NCBI RefSeq assembly: GCF_000321225.1
Contig: NW_004450277.1
Span: forward strand, 1,576,303 to 1,640,302
Source: Odobenus rosmarus divergens
Taxonomy: Eukaryota > Chordata > Mammalia > Carnivora > Odobenidae
Reading direction: 5' to 3'
Length of the DNA: 64,000 nucleotides
The notes under the pieces were generated by a model. That model ran no database searches, was not told the origin of the DNA, and saw nothing but the letters and a program-made list of their open reading frames with translations. How positions within the stretch are numbered: position 1 is the stretch's first letter; every line of letters starts with the position of its first letter. Shown here one piece after another: positions 23,501 to 35,407 of this stretch. Position numbers and translations under genes: made by a program.

Positions 23501-23730
23501 AGAGCTAACTGCTGTTGCTGAGGACCTAGTATACACCAGGCAGGGTCCTAAGCCCTTCAGAAAAATTACCCCCATTTAGTTTTCACAGCACCCAACTGCT
23601 GGTGGCCCAGACAGAAGGTTTACATTTGAGGAAACTGAGGCTTGGTGAAATCAAACACTTACCAAAAGTCAAACAGCAACCAAACTAGGACTTGAATGTA
23701 GGCAGTCTTACTCCACAGTCCTTTCAGTAA
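23500..23730 (-). mobile_element. MIR
   Basis: Antisense: tatacaccaggcagggtcc, ttgaggaaactgaggcttgg. Confidence 0.75.
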
Positions 23731-23744
23731 ACTACTACCGGCCA

Positions 23745-24135
23745 TGACATCTTCCCCTTCTCATTAAATGGCAGCAAGCTCCTTCTAGTTGCTCAGGCCA
23801 AAAACTTGGGGACTCCTGTCTCACTCCTCTTATCCAATCATCAGCAAATCCAGTTGGCCCGACCTTTAAATTATACCGAAGCTCTGATCACTGCTCACCA
23901 CTTCTGCCACACCTCCATCCTGGTACAAACCAGCAATGTCACCCGCCCAGCTTCTTACTGGTCTCTTGCTCCTGCCCTTGCTCATCTGCCCAGTTTCTTT
24001 TTAGTCTCCTGCTTCTGCCCTCGCTTGTACAGTGAAAACAGGGGCTTTGGTTTGTTCACACTGTATGCCCAACCTATAGCTCAGTGCCTAATGCATGGCA
24101 GGCACTCAATAAATATTTGTTAATGAATGAATGAA
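23745..24135 (+). mobile_element. L2 3' end
   Basis: Sense, ends tggcaggcactcaataaata then ttgttaatgaatgaatga. Confidence 0.8.
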
Positions 24136-24719
24136 TCACCAACATCTCTCAGGAAATGACTCAGATACAGAGAGGAGGAAGGCCTTCCTGAGTACCCTTG
24201 GCTTTCTCAGCCCTGCTGACCTTCAAGAGCCCCAAGGCAGTGGTCAACGTCCTTCCGTATTGTGAACTGTCCTGGGTGCATAGCATCATCACTGTGTCAT
24301 CCACTTGTGCCTGCACACATGCACACACACAGGGACCTGGGAGCAGGGCTGCTTATGAGAAGGAATAAGCCTAGGGCACTTATTTCTAGGGAACTGTCCT
24401 CCATCTGCCTCTGCACTGTATACACTTTTATTCTTGTGAATGACGAGTCTTTGGAGGGTCTTGAACTGAAGAATGACAGGATCTAACTTCTATTTTAAAA
24501 AGATCACTAGTTGCTATATGGATAACAGATTAGAGGGGGGGCAAGGGCAGAAAGAAACAGAGAGACGGCCAATCGAGTCGCCCAGGTGAGAGAAGGAATG
24601 AGCAACAGCTAGGCCTTTCCACATCCCACTTCCAGTCTTTACCCAGGCGAGTTCCCCTGCCAAATTAAGAAACAGCAATAGCACATGCTGGAGAGGGACT
24701 CTATTCAGTGGTTTCCATC

Positions 24720-25130
24720 ATTCATGTAGCACCTTATTAACCCCCTCAGTAGCCCCGTGAGGTGGATTCTAGCAGGACCCACATTTTACAGAGAAAATCG
24801 AGGCTCTGAGAGGTAAAGTCAACTGTCAAAAATTACATAGCAGACTATCAGCATCTATCCACAGTGTATCCAGGCTCCAAAGTCCAGTTCCAAGCCCACT
24901 TTTTCCAAAAAGCCCTTCCTGACCTTACCCAATGGCCTGGCCCTCTTTTGAGAACCTATCTGCAGGGCTACCATTTATTGAACACTCCCTGGGTGCTGGG
25001 TGCACTGCTGAATGCTCTACATGTGTTTGGTAATATTCTAATGACCCAAGGAGCCATCACCCTGGTGAAATCCGTTTTACACGTGAAAACAGTGAAGCTG
25101 AGAGAAGCAAAGTCATAGAGCAAATAAGCC
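24720..25130 (-). mobile_element. Two MIR remnants
   Basis: Antisense: cacattttacagagaaaatc (24720-24860) and ccatttattgaacactccc with tgctgaatgctctacatg (24970-25130). Confidence 0.65.
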
Positions 25131-25139
25131 ATCTGTTGT

Positions 25140-26025
25140 CCTACTCACCTGGCACTGAGCCATCTTTTTATTACTTTCTTCTGATTTTTTTTTCTTTTTT
25201 AAATGTATTTCACTTATTTTTTTCCTTTACGGTCACTGGGTCAAAGGGCGGAGGCTGGTATCCAATAGAGCATAGTGTGGTGGATGCTCCGCATAGAAAT
25301 CTAAGTTTTTTGTCCCCTTGACCAGAGACTAAATGCTATAAGGCCAAAGTCCACAAATAACATTTTTGTTTACCTATCCTATAATGCTGGGCCTGGGCCT
25401 CGGACTTAAGCAAAAGAGATCAGAAGGGTCAGGAGTTCTTGCTGAGGTCACAGGGCTGAATGAAGGTAGAAGTGAGGCACCGGGGCTCTCCTGTGAATTC
25501 CGCTATTCCTCAAGGGCACTCTGATCCTTTCGCTTGAGAAGCTTTCAGGACAGCTTTCTCCAAGAAAATGAGCTTTCCAGCTCTCTAAAAGTGGGGATCA
25601 CTGTTCCAGCGAACCCCCTGCGGACAGGCAGAATACCTTTACTCCAGGCTTGTTCTGAGACTTGCAGAGCCAAAAGGAAGGGGCAATGACTTTCAGTTCC
25701 TGTTAATGTGTCTAGAAGCAGCAGCTGATTCAGCTAGATGATGTCACCTTCCCAAACCTCCTGACCAGCAGCTGAGATGGTAAAAGCAGGAAACTGGGGG
25801 ATACTCAGCTGGGTAAGTCCGAACATGCCTCTGGCAAAGGCCAGCAGTAACCCCAGGCTCTGGGGGCATCCTCCTGAAGACGAGCAAAGACAGTCCTCTC
25901 AGTTGGCAAGGATAACTGGCATCTTTCAAGACCCTTATCCCAAGATGCTTCCCCAACTCTCCTTTTGCTAAGCAGCTTTCTGTACATCTTGAACTAACAA
26001 TGCTTCATTTATTCCAAAGGTGGGG
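25140..26025. other. Single-copy intron
   Basis: A T-rich stretch at 25165-25230; otherwise nothing recognisable. Confidence 0.5.
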
Positions 26026-26029
26026 CAAT

Positions 26030-26285
26030 GGAAAGAATTCTGGTTTTAGAGCCAGACCAATCTGGATGTGAATCCAGGTTCTCCTGTGTACAAGCTGCAG
26101 GATCCTGGGCACAGAACTTCACCACTCCAAACTTGTTTCCTCACTGGAAAAGAAACTGGAGCCAACAGACCACTTAGACCACTTACCACACAGGCTGGGT
26201 GGGAGAATGACATGAGAAAATGCATAGCGTACCTGACATGGGCTACGTGCTCCAGTAAATGGCAGTTACCATTATTCCCTTTGGA
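26030..26285 (+). mobile_element. MIR
   Basis: Sense: ttttagagccagaccaatc, tgaatccaggttctcc, gcagttaccattattcc. Confidence 0.75.
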
Positions 26286-26454
26286 TCTCTGTGAGGGAGG
26301 TGTAAAGATGTAAAGATCATCTTCATCTCTAACATTTCCAAGGGAAACAAAGGCCCAGGCTGGCTTGCCAGTGTCAGAGCTGAGTATCTTTGGCCCAAAG
26401 CTTGGACAAGCCAAGTTCAACCCTGTCTTGCTTTTCTGTTTGCAAAATCTTTGC

Positions 26455-26790
26455 TTCAAATCTTCCCAGGCTGGCTCTTTCTCCTTAATCTACTCTCAGG
26501 TCAAATGTCACTTCCTTGGAGAGGCTTTCCTTGACCTCCCTATATAAAGTTGCTTCCCTAGATACTCCATTACTCAATTTCATTTTCTTTACATTGTTTA
26601 ACCCTCTATTTGAAATCATCTTATTTGTTTGTTTTTTAGGCTAGCTATCTCTCCCACAAATATGAGAGTTCTGTGACAGCAGGGTCCTTGACTGCTTTGT
26701 TCATCACCACACCCCCAGCACTTAGCACAAGGCCTTGGCATGTAAATGATGCCCAATAAACATTTGCTGAATCACCAAAATGAATGAATG
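26455..26790 (+). mobile_element. L2 3' end
   Basis: Sense: caggtcaaatgtcacttcct, acagcagggtccttgactgc, aataaacatttgctgaatc. Confidence 0.85.
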
Positions 26791-27599
26791 GAGGTGGGAT
26801 GGCCAAAGTCTGAACTGACTTTGCCCCTCACTTACTCTTCTGTTCACTGTCAGTTCAAGGTCCTGGCTCCCATTTCAGACACTGGCACTGCTACCTGGGA
26901 ATCCGTGGACTGACAGGCAGTCAGGACGGGCATCAATGCCGGGCAATGACTCATCTATTGGGATACCAGGGCTGCCGAGGAGGGCCTCGGAGTCTTTCCT
27001 TGGCATCTGCAGCTCCCACAGACCTGGCTCCAGCTGACCTTTCTGGCCTTATCACCCAAGAGGGGCCCTTCCACGCATATCCAAACTGGATTACTACTGC
27101 TTACGGGTCTCTTTTTAGAGTCCATCCCAGCTGGCACATCTTAGCTAACATGGACCCCTTGCTGGGAGCACCAGCCCTCTTTTTCCCTGACTACCAAAGC
27201 TCCAGCTCTAATGGTTCCTCTGCTGTGACGTGCTTCTCTTACTTGGCAGTTAGCACTTATTGGTGGGTTTCACAAGATCTCTTTTCATGTACATTATGTC
27301 GTCTCTCTCTAATTCTGTTCAAAGTGTCTTGAGAGAAGAACTGGGTCTTCAATGGCAATATCTCAGTTAATAAATCTTCTGGGGAAAAGGCTCTTTGAAA
27401 CAAAGTTGGCTGGGTCCATTGAGGGGTTGGGACAAGAGCCAGGCTCCTCCCTACTGGACTGGCTCTTTTGGTAAATGAGAAAGAAGAGATCATGCTGTCT
27501 CAGTCCAGGAGCCCAGCTGATGAGGTGGTGAGGGAGCCAACAAATCCTGGACTATTATATGCAGTCTGGGACAATCCCAAGGTCATGTGTGTGCTTGGA
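26791..27599. other. Single-copy intron
   Basis: Holds a 128-codon open frame at 26946-27332 with no recognisable domain; I treat it as chance. Confidence 0.5.
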
Positions 27600-27711
27600 T
27601 TTTATTTTATTATTATTATTTTAAGTAGGCTCCACCCCCAAAGTGGGGCTTGAACTCACAACCCCAAGATCAAGAGCCGCATGCTCCACCAACTGGGCCA
27701 GCCGGGTACCC
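27600..27711 (-). mobile_element. Short-type CAN-SINE
   Basis: Antisense: taagtaggctccaccccc, cttgaactcacaacccc. Repeats tgcttggatttt / tggttggattt. Confidence 0.88.
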
Positions 27712-28229
27712 TGTGGTTGGATTTAAAAAAAAAAAAGAAACAAAAAAACATTTTCAAGAATCTGGGCATAATTTACTTATCAAGCATAACAACAGTAGAA
27801 AAACTTTGCTCAGTTCAAAGTGACTCATGTATCCATTTCTGTGGACTTATTTTAGTTCTGGCTCTTGTTTTCTTACCCATACTTTTCTTTCACCTGACGC
27901 CCCCAGCTAAATCCTTCTAGTTACATGAATTTTCATAAGTTGCCTCCAACTCTTTGTAGAACAGAATGAGGTTCCAATAAAAAATAAGAGTTGGTCTAGT
28001 TTTCTTTTAAATGCTATAAGGGTATACAAAAAATGGTGTTCCAAACAACTCATTATAACAATTAAAGGTAAGTGACAAAAATAATGCAAGTAAATCACTG
28101 AATATAGTGCTTGGCACTTAGTGACCATTCAAAAAGTGAGTTGAAACAATCCTCTCAATTCTTAATGGCTTCACTTCTCTGGGCCTCAGTTTTTTCATGT
28201 GTAAAATGAAAACAGTATCTCAGGTTTGT

Positions 28230-28470
28230 TCATTTATTCAATCCTTCATTCCAAAATCATCGTTGAATGTTTACTACCTGCAAGGAACAATTTTAGGAAC
28301 TACAGATAAAATGATGAACAAACCAAAGTCTTTATAATCATGAGGCTTGTATTCCAGGAGAGGAGACAGACAAAAACCAAGTAAACACACAAAAGGAAAA
28401 TGTCAGATAGAGGTCAGTGCTATGACAAAAAATACAAGCAGGTAAAACACTAGAGAATGATTTAGAAGTA
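28230..28470 (-). mobile_element. L2, antisense (continues 28590-28941, 29146-29190)
   Basis: cctcagaggaggtgacgtgg, gagcattctaggtagtggga, tgcaggccttagaggatttg, then agaccactctggctgcagtg after two insertions. Confidence 0.85.
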
Positions 28471-28474
28471 ACTC

Positions 28475-28588
28475 AACTGGGTGTTATATGCAAACAATGA
28501 AGCATGGAACACTACATCAAAAACTAATGACGTAATGTACGGTGACTAAAATAACATAATAAAATAAATAAATAAATAAATAAATAAA
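28475..28588 (+). mobile_element. Very short L1 3' end
   Basis: Sense: gggtgttatatgcaaacaat, catcaaaaactaatgacgta, then an A-rich (ATAA)n tail. Same L1 type as 17091-17343 in the other orientation; inserted in an L2. Confidence 0.85.
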
Positions 28589-28941
28589 AGCAGCTCAGCT
28601 ACTTTAGACCAAAGGTCAAAGAGAACCTCTCAGAGGAGGTGACGTGGGAGCTGAGTCAAGGGAAAGAACCAGCAAGGCATACACCACGGCAGAGCATTCT
28701 AGGTAGTGGGAACAGCAAATACAAAGGCCCTCAGGCAGGGACAAGAGTCACAGGAACCAGGGACAGCAGAAGCCCCTGTGGCCAGAGTATAGAGAGGGAG
28801 TGGTGGAGTGGATGGTGGATGGACAGGCAGCGAGGACCAGATCATGCAGGCCTTAGAGGATTTGGTAAGGACTCTGGGTTTTATTCGAAGTGGGTGGGGG
28901 GCTGTAAGCAAGAATGTGATAAGATCTGAACCTGGTTTTTA

Positions 28942-29145
28942 TTTTATTTTTTTTAAAAAGATTTTATTTATTTATTTGAGAGAGACAGAGAGAGCGACAG
29001 AGACAGAGAGAGAACGCGTGGGTAGGAGAGGGGGAAGCAGGCTCCCTGCTAAGCAGGGAGCTGGATGCAGCGTTCGATCCCAGGACCCTGGGATCAATCT
29101 GAGCCGAAGGCAGACGCTTAAGCAACTGAGCCACCCAGGCGCCCC
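28942..29145 (-). mobile_element. CAN-SINE in L2
   Basis: Antisense. Perfect repeats tgaacctggttttta at 28927-28941 and about 29146-29160. Confidence 0.95.
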
Positions 29146-29239
29146 TGAACCTGGTTTTTAAAAGACCACTCTGGCTGCAGTGCTAGGGCAGTAGTGATTT
29201 TTTTAAGGTCCCTTCCCAGCTCCAAACTTCTGATTCTTT

Positions 29240-29429
29240 TTTTTTTTTTAAAGATTTTATTTTATTTATTTATTTGAGAGAGAGAGCACATGAGAGGGGG
29301 GAGGGTCAGAGGGAGAAACAGACTCCCCACTGAGCAGGGAACCCGATGTGGGACTCGATCCAGGGACTCCAGGATCATGACCTGAGCCGAAGGCAGTTGC
29401 TCAACCAACTGAGCCACCTAGGCGCCCCG
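29240..29429 (-). mobile_element. CAN-SINE
   Basis: Antisense. Perfect repeats aaacttctgattcttt at 29224-29239 and 29430-29445. Confidence 0.95.
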
Positions 29430-29445
29430 AAACTTCTGATTCTTT

Positions 29446-30015
29446 CCCTGTCATTCTAGGCTCCCACAAACTGGTTGCAAGAGCAAGAAAGATGCACCTT
29501 CTTCACTCGAGAGGGCACAAAGAGGAGTGGTTTCTGCCTAGGGCAGGAGTAGGGAATCTGTGCCACCTTGTTCTGCAGGAGATGGAGGGAGTGGCCCAGT
29601 GAGGGAGGGGTGGGAATCCCAGCTTGGAAAACATCCCCAAGCCACCTGTATTGTTTCTGCCTCCTGTGTGGAAGTTTCTGCCAATGACACAGAGCTCTGG
29701 AATGCCCCCCCCCAACCATACACACACCCAGTCTTCCGTTTATAGAGGCACAGTTGTACTTTGCATTCCTCCCAGGATTTAGCTCAAATCTACTCTACAG
29801 GAAATGGTCGATAAAGAGCTACTGATTGATTAATGAAGACAGGGAATATTCTTAGCCATTAAGCAAATATTAATGAGTACTATGTTGGTCTTCGGGGATG
29901 CAAGGTGATTGAGATGGGTTTCTTGCCTTCACTGAGCTCAGAATTCAGTAGATAGACCAAAAACCACAGACAGCTACAATGTTGGATACAAGGTAACAGC
30001 AGCAACATTTACAGG
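29446..30015. other. Single-copy intron
   Basis: Nothing recognised. Confidence 0.5.
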
Positions 30016-30019
30016 GCCC

Positions 30020-30440
30020 TCATGCAGTGGTAGAACATGGGGGCTTTGGAGCCAGCAGGCCTGGGTTCAAATCATGCCTCTACCACTTAGTAGCTGTGCA
30101 TCTTTGGGCAAATCCCTTAAACTTCCTTATGCCTCACTTTTCTCCTCTGTAAAAGGAGAATAATAAGAGTACCTACCTCAATAGTACTGTTTTGAGAATT
30201 CAAAGAATTAATAATGTGAAACCCTTAAGTGTAATTGCACAAGAAATGTTAACTATTGTTGAAGTTACTCTAACATCTGTGCGGAGTCTCACATGTATGA
30301 GAAAACCCTTTGAGGCACATATTACTGTCTCCATTTTTCAGAGGCTCAGAGAAGGGGGGAAAGGTGCCCAAGATGACAAAGCTGGTACATGATGGCACCC
30401 AGATTCAAACTCAGCTCTGTCTGACTCCATAACCCATACT
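30020..30440. mobile_element. Sense and antisense MIR pair
   Basis: Sense MIR at 30020-30265 (ggagccagcaggcctgggtt, ctctgtaaaaggagaataat). Antisense MIR at about 30270-30440 (ccatttttcagaggctcaga). Confidence 0.75.
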
Positions 30441-31330
30441 CCCAATAACAAAATGATCTCATTTTCTTAAAAAGCCCCCACCAGAGAGCTCAACCCACAG
30501 CAGGGGCCCCATAAAGGGAGCTATGACTTATTCCATTGTCCCTGGAAATCTTCCAGTAAGGACTTCTTTCAACCGGAAGGAGTCTGCTAGGGGTTCAAAG
30601 GTACTGACCGGAGTACCAATGACAGGCTTTGCTCTGGAGTTCCATGGGTTTCCCTCACTGAGGCTTGGGGTACTAATTTGGAATGCCAACTTCCACCACT
30701 AAATCAGACCAGAAACTGCCCCCAGGTGCCCAGACACCTGCATGGACAGGCAGGCAGTTTCCTCTGGGTTGACTTCTTGTCTGGCCCTACACATCTCTCA
30801 GTTTCGTCACTTAGCCACCAGCCTGGGGCCTCATGCCTGCACCTGCTGCTTGACCTGGTCCCAGGAGACCCTGAGCCTTAGACTTGGGCTCCCTCCCTTG
30901 ACCCTAAAGGCCATTTCTGATGACTCCCTGAAGATTTCTTTGATATGGGAACCCCTAGGGTTCCATATGAATGTGGGTGCTGTGAGCAAAGGGAAATTTT
31001 TCTAGCTGAGTAGCAGACGGAGAGTGGGTAGAACAAGGGGTGGTTGTTCTTGTTCTGAATCAGAGGTGAACGTGGGGTGAGGCCTGTTGTGCCTCACAGT
31101 TTTATGTTTAAGCAGCACTGATCCTGGCTGGGTCAGAGTTCCCACTCAGCAGTCCAGCCTAGGCAGGCGAGGACATCCTGAGGTTGGGAGTTAATACTAA
31201 TTTCTATTTCCCATTTGAATCACACTCAGAATTCTGGCCTTGTCTGCAATGGCTTAATGTCGCTAAACACTCAGCCACCAAGTGCTAGGCCGAATAGTAG
31301 TTGATAACAGCGAATGAGACAGTTTTCAGC
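30441..31330. other. Single-copy intron
   Basis: Apart from the 58-nt shared sequence at 30592-30649, nothing recognised. Confidence 0.5.
30592..30649 (+). repeat. 58-nt sequence shared with the 33093 insert
   Basis: From ggttcaaagg to ccatgggt, identical over 58/58 bases to the start of the poly(A)-tailed insert 2.5 kb downstream. Here it sits in single-copy sequence without a tail. The edges only weakly resemble splice sites: tag lies two bases before the shared start, and a gtttcc donor would be possible after ccatgg. Confidence 0.85.
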
Positions 31331-31466
31331 CTCAGTAAGCTCAGAGTACCTTACTTTAGTCTTTCTCCCAACAATCCTGTGTAAAGAATATTATTTCCAT
31401 TTGATAGATGTTCAGACTTAAAGTAACTGTCCAATTTCATGAAGCCAGATAAGAGAGAGCTACCTA

Positions 31467-31655
31467 GGGGCGCCTGGGTGGCTCAGTTGGTTGGGCGACT
31501 GCCTTCGGCTCAGGCCATGATCCTGGAGTCCTGGGATCGAGTCCCACATTGGGCTCCCTGCTCAGCAGGGAGTCTGCTTCTCCCTCTGACCCTCTTCCCT
31601 CTGGTGCTCTCTCTCATTCTCTCTAATAAATAAATAAAATCTTTTTTAAAAAAAA
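31467..31655 (+). mobile_element. CAN-SINE, gcgactgcc subtype
   Basis: Sense: ggttgggcgactgccttcgg, tctgaccctcttccctc. Perfect repeats aagagagagctaccta at 31451-31466 and 31656-31671. Inserted at the end of a MIR. Confidence 0.95.
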
Positions 31656-32039
31656 AAGAGAGAGCTACCTATTGTTTCCATTCAAAAAATGTTGGTTGAA
31701 TGAACGAATGAACGAATGAAATGACATAGCTGTGGCTGTGACCTCAGTCAAGGAGCAACAACAAAACCAAATATTTATAGTTCTCAAAGTGCTTTTTCAT
31801 CTATCATCTCCCAGAGTCTCACAGCTAGCCCATGAGGGAGGCAAGGCGGGTGTTATCTTTCTACAACAGATGAGGCAATAGGCAGAGCTTGGGCAAGAGG
31901 CTTATGGCCACACAGCAAACAAGGAATGGAGCCATCCTGGAAAAACTCAGAGTCCTCACAATACCTTGTTTAATCATTCAAACACGTGTCATGCACCTAC
32001 TACGTGCTAGGTGTGCTCCTATGTACTTTATTTACTATT

Positions 32040-32262
32040 ATTATTTTTTAAAGAGTTTATTCTTATTTTTTTTAAAGATTTTATTTGAGAGAGAGGGAGA
32101 GACCGAGCAGGGGGAGAAGTAGGGGGGACGGAGAAAGAATCTCAAGTAGACCACGCGCTGAACTCACAGCCTGATGTGGGGCTCGATCTCACAACCATGA
32201 GGTCATGACCAGAGGCGAAAACAACAGTCGGATGCTTAACTGACTGAGCCATCCAGGCACCC
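32040..32262 (-). mobile_element. CAN-SINE, diverged
   Basis: Antisense; ends caggcacccct. Preceded by tcctatgtacttta, a form of the local target. Confidence 0.88.
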
Positions 32263-32368
32263 CTAAAGATTTTATTTTTAAGTAATCTCTACATCCAACA
32301 TGGGGTTCGAACTTACAACCCCAAGATTAAGAGTCACATGCTCTACAGACTAAGCCAGGCAGTGCCCC
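32263..32368 (-). mobile_element. Short-type CAN-SINE
   Basis: Antisense: taagtaatctctacatcc, gttcgaacttacaacccc. Confidence 0.88.
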
Positions 32369-32385
32369 AAGTCCTATGTATTTTA

Positions 32386-32583
32386 TTTTTTTTTTTAGGA
32401 TTTTATTTATTTATGTGAAAGAGAGAGAATGAGAGATAGAGAGCACGAGAGGGAAGAGGGTCAGAGGGAGAAGCAGACTCCCTGCTGAGCAGGGAGCCCG
32501 ATGTGGGACTCGATCCCGGGACTCCAGGATCATGACCTGAGCCGAAGGCAGTCGCTTAACCAACTGAGCCACCCAGGCGCCCC
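32386..32583 (-). mobile_element. CAN-SINE, gcgactgcc subtype
   Basis: Antisense. Perfect repeats aagtcctatgtatttta at 32369-32385 and 32584-32600. Confidence 0.95.
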
Positions 32584-32999
32584 AAGTCCTATGTATTTTA
32601 ATATTCAACTCACTAAGCCTTCCACTCAGTCGACAATAATGACTGAGTGCTTTCTGTGTTCCACGTTCTGTGGCAGGTTCTAGGGACACAGCAGTAAATA
32701 AAGCAGAGGAGGAGGTTCCTGCCTTCTTGGAGGCACTTGGCAAAGATTGAAGAAAATAGGCCCTATTGCCAAATGCTGGGTCAGCAACACTTACTGTGTA
32801 CAAAGCATGACTTGGGGCACTTGTGGAGGACATGGAGGACAAGGTTATGGGCCACAGTCCTCAGCTTCAGGAATCCTATAATCTCCAAAGGATATCCACA
32901 TACTCTCTCAGCCTAAAAGTTTGCTCTTGGAGAGTAGCTCCAATAGTGAACACAGCAACTTGATCACCTGTGAAGACACTGATAACAATAGCAGTAAGA

Positions 33000-33365
33000 G
33001 TAGCTGTCATACTGAGTAATTACAATATGCTAGGCTCCATGCTAAGTGTTCCATGTATCTTACTAGTTATTTTCATGCTCCCAAGAGAGGGAGGTTCAAA
33101 GGTACTGACCGGAGTACCAATGACAGGCTTTGCTCTGGAGTTCCATGGGTGCTTCAAGAAAAGCACTATAGGCAGCATTTTCTGCCCACAGGTCCTGTCC
33201 CCGAGCTTTAATAAAACCACCTTTTTACACCAAAAAAAAAAAAAAGAAGAAGAAGAAGAAGAAAAGTCCTATATATTATCATCTCTTTTATACAGATGAG
33301 GAAACTAAGGCTGGGGGAGACTAAGTAATTTGTCCAAGGATAACTATAGAGCAAGTAGGATTCAA
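33000..33365 (-). mobile_element. MIR, split by the 33093 insert
   Basis: Antisense: ctaggctccatgctaagtg before, and tacagatgaggaaactaagg after, the poly(A)-tailed insert. Confidence 0.8.
33093..33245 (+). pseudogene. Processed transcript 3' end with poly(A)
   Basis: An insertion that splits an antisense MIR. It ends with AATAAA at 33210-33215, 16 nt of spacer, then an A-run from 33232 that decays into (GAA)n. This is the mark of a retroposed, polyadenylated RNA. The first 58 nt (33093-33150) are identical to 30592-30649; the rest (33151-33231) is not seen elsewhere in the window. I do not recognise the source gene. The target-site duplication is not clear. Confidence 0.7.
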
Positions 33366-33398
33366 AAATTGGTTTGGCAAATTTTGTACCTAACTCTT

Positions 33399-33609
33399 TT
33401 TTTTTTTTAAAGATTTTATTTATTTATTTGACACAGAGAGAAATAGCGAGAGAGAGAAAGAGCACAAGCAGGGGGAGCGGCAGACAGAGGGGAGAAGCAG
33501 GCTTCCTGCATGAGCAGGGAGCCCGATGTGGGGCTCGATCCCAGGACTCTGGAATCATGACCTGAGCTGAAGGCAGTGGTTTAACCAACTGAGCCACCCA
33601 GGCGCCCCA
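33399..33609 (-). mobile_element. CAN-SINE
   Basis: Antisense. Perfect repeats tgtacctaactctt at 33385-33398 and 33610-33623. Confidence 0.95.
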
Positions 33610-33623
33610 TGTACCTAACTCTT

Positions 33624-35050
33624 AACTGATGGAATTTGTCCTAGGGAGGCCAAGGAGAGGCAGACACCAGGAATACCAGGAGTAGCTACTGCCTGGGGGG
33701 GCTGGAGCCTCCAGCGCCCCCAGAAGATTCTTCCTTATCCCCTTCCATCAAGTCTGAACATCACACAGATGAGAAGGTAAGGAGGAAATGGGTACGTATA
33801 CTCAAGCTATTTCTAGGGCAATAGGAGTTCTCTCCCTCTCTGCTAAACCTCCAGGGAAGTTTGTGACCTCTATTTGCCACCCATTAACCCCCAGAGAGAG
33901 AGAGAAGTAGGCAGAGGTTGGGGTAGGGCAGTCTTTTCTGGGATTGGGTAGGTGGGGGGCACATCAGGGAAGAAGGGAGAAGCCTGATTGGACAAGAAGC
34001 CTGTACATGTGATATGGTTGATGTCCTTCACATGGAACCCTCTTGGGGGAATGCCAGGACACCTTTTGGACCCAAGAAGCCTCAGAGAGGAGAGACTGGT
34101 ACAGCCCTAAACTGCAAGTTAAGCTAACAAATTCTAAGCAGTGTAACTAGGTCATCAGGTTCCTAGAGAAGCCAGCTGTGGCTGGGGGATGGGGAGGGAA
34201 ATTTTGTAGTCTACCAAGATCCCTACTTCCCTTCAGGCCCCGCCCTCCCTGAAATCTGCACCTGCTCCCAAACTGACCCCTTCCCCCAGCTGGGCCCAGC
34301 TGTCAACGGCTCCCAAAGCCCTGCCCCTGCCTTCCATGGGCCAGAACCACAGGGCCCTCTTGGGCAGGAGGTATCTAATCGCCACCTGAGCCCTTCAGAA
34401 AGGGAGCTGTAGGACAGGAAAGGAGTGGCCTCTCCTGGTGGGTATTTCTTGCTCCATGAGGGCAGCAAGAAAGTCGGGCCCCTTGGGCCTGCCTAGGGTA
34501 CCTTCCTGGCATTGTTGCCACAGGTGGCAGGAGACAGGTGATGTTTACCCTGCTGAGACAAGAGTTGCCAAAAGGCTTCAATCAAGCCTTTGAATCTGCA
34601 CCTGGCCCAGAGCCCCAAAATAACAACCAGGGCAGTCTACCTGATCCACAGGTCGCAGGTGCCTCTGGCTTTTATCTCCCTGCAGGTCTGCCTGCTGTGC
34701 CCCAGCTGGCAAGGGATTCTCTTTCCCAGGGGTTACTGGAGACCTGGCTGCATCCCTCCAGTGTTGGGCCTCTCCTCATTGGCCCCACCTGTACTGTCAA
34801 CCATCGCCATCCCTCTGCCCTGAAGCCTCCACCATCAGTCACTGCTCCCTTTTCCCTGACCAGCTTTACTGACAACCCAGACCATTTCTCAGCCAGTCTG
34901 CCTTCTCACTGCCTCCCAAATGCATCATACACTTTCTACCCTCCAGATCTGCCTGGGAGGTTCTTACCTACCGAGGCTGCCTTCATCACATTCTTTCCAC
35001 CTACTGAAAGCCTTCAAATGGTCCACATCTTCCTAACAGGTAATAATGAT
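33624..35050. other. Single-copy intron
   Basis: Contains the longest frame outside BCL2L1 and the CpG island apart from 54675-55238: 172 codons at 34538-35056, plus strand, Pro/Ser/Leu-rich, no domain seen. Probably chance. Confidence 0.5.
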
Positions 35051-35104
35051 GCTTAACACTGACTGAGCATACTATGTCAGGCACTGTGCTAGGTGGGCTA
35101 CGGG

Positions 35105-35359
35105 GTCACTCACTCACTCACTCACTCATTCAACAAATATTTGCTGAGTGTCTCCTATGTGCCAAGCACTCTGCTAGATGCTGGGGAGGAAGGAAAAAAT
35201 GAGACAAAACCCCTACACTCTGGGCGCTTAGATCTTACTGGAGGAGACAGACAGTAAACATGTAAATATGCGTGGCCTCTTGAGAGGTGATATTTAAGTT
35301 GAGACCTAAATGGTAAGATGACAGCTCTGATCAGATCTAGAGAAGAGTGATCCAGGCTG
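35105..35359 (-). mobile_element. L2, antisense, with (ACTC)n
   Basis: A short actcactcactcactcactc run at about 35107, then caacaaatatttgctgagtg, tgtgccaagcactctgctag. Confidence 0.8.
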
Positions 35360-35378
35360 AAAAAACACAGCACGCCTA

Positions 35379-35407
35379 TGCTCACTTCGGCAGCACATAT
35401 ACTAAAA
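35379..35407 (+). pseudogene. U6 snRNA 5' fragment, tailless retropseudogene 2
   Basis: tgctcacttcggcagcacat followed by atactaaaa, that is U6 nt 2-30, with the same G to A change as the copy at 11359. It is flanked by 16-bp direct repeats, aaaaaacacagcacgc, at 35360-35375 and 35404-35419. No tail. It lies at the end of an antisense L2 remnant. Confidence 0.88.

Noticed and set aside
26946..27332. 128-codon frame, plus strand
   Set aside because: No domain, no start context or splice sites of note; expected by chance at this length in the window.
34538..35056. 172-codon frame, plus strand
   Set aside because: No recognisable domain, no splice context and low-complexity Pro/Ser/Leu make-up. 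A conservation test of codon positions would settle it.
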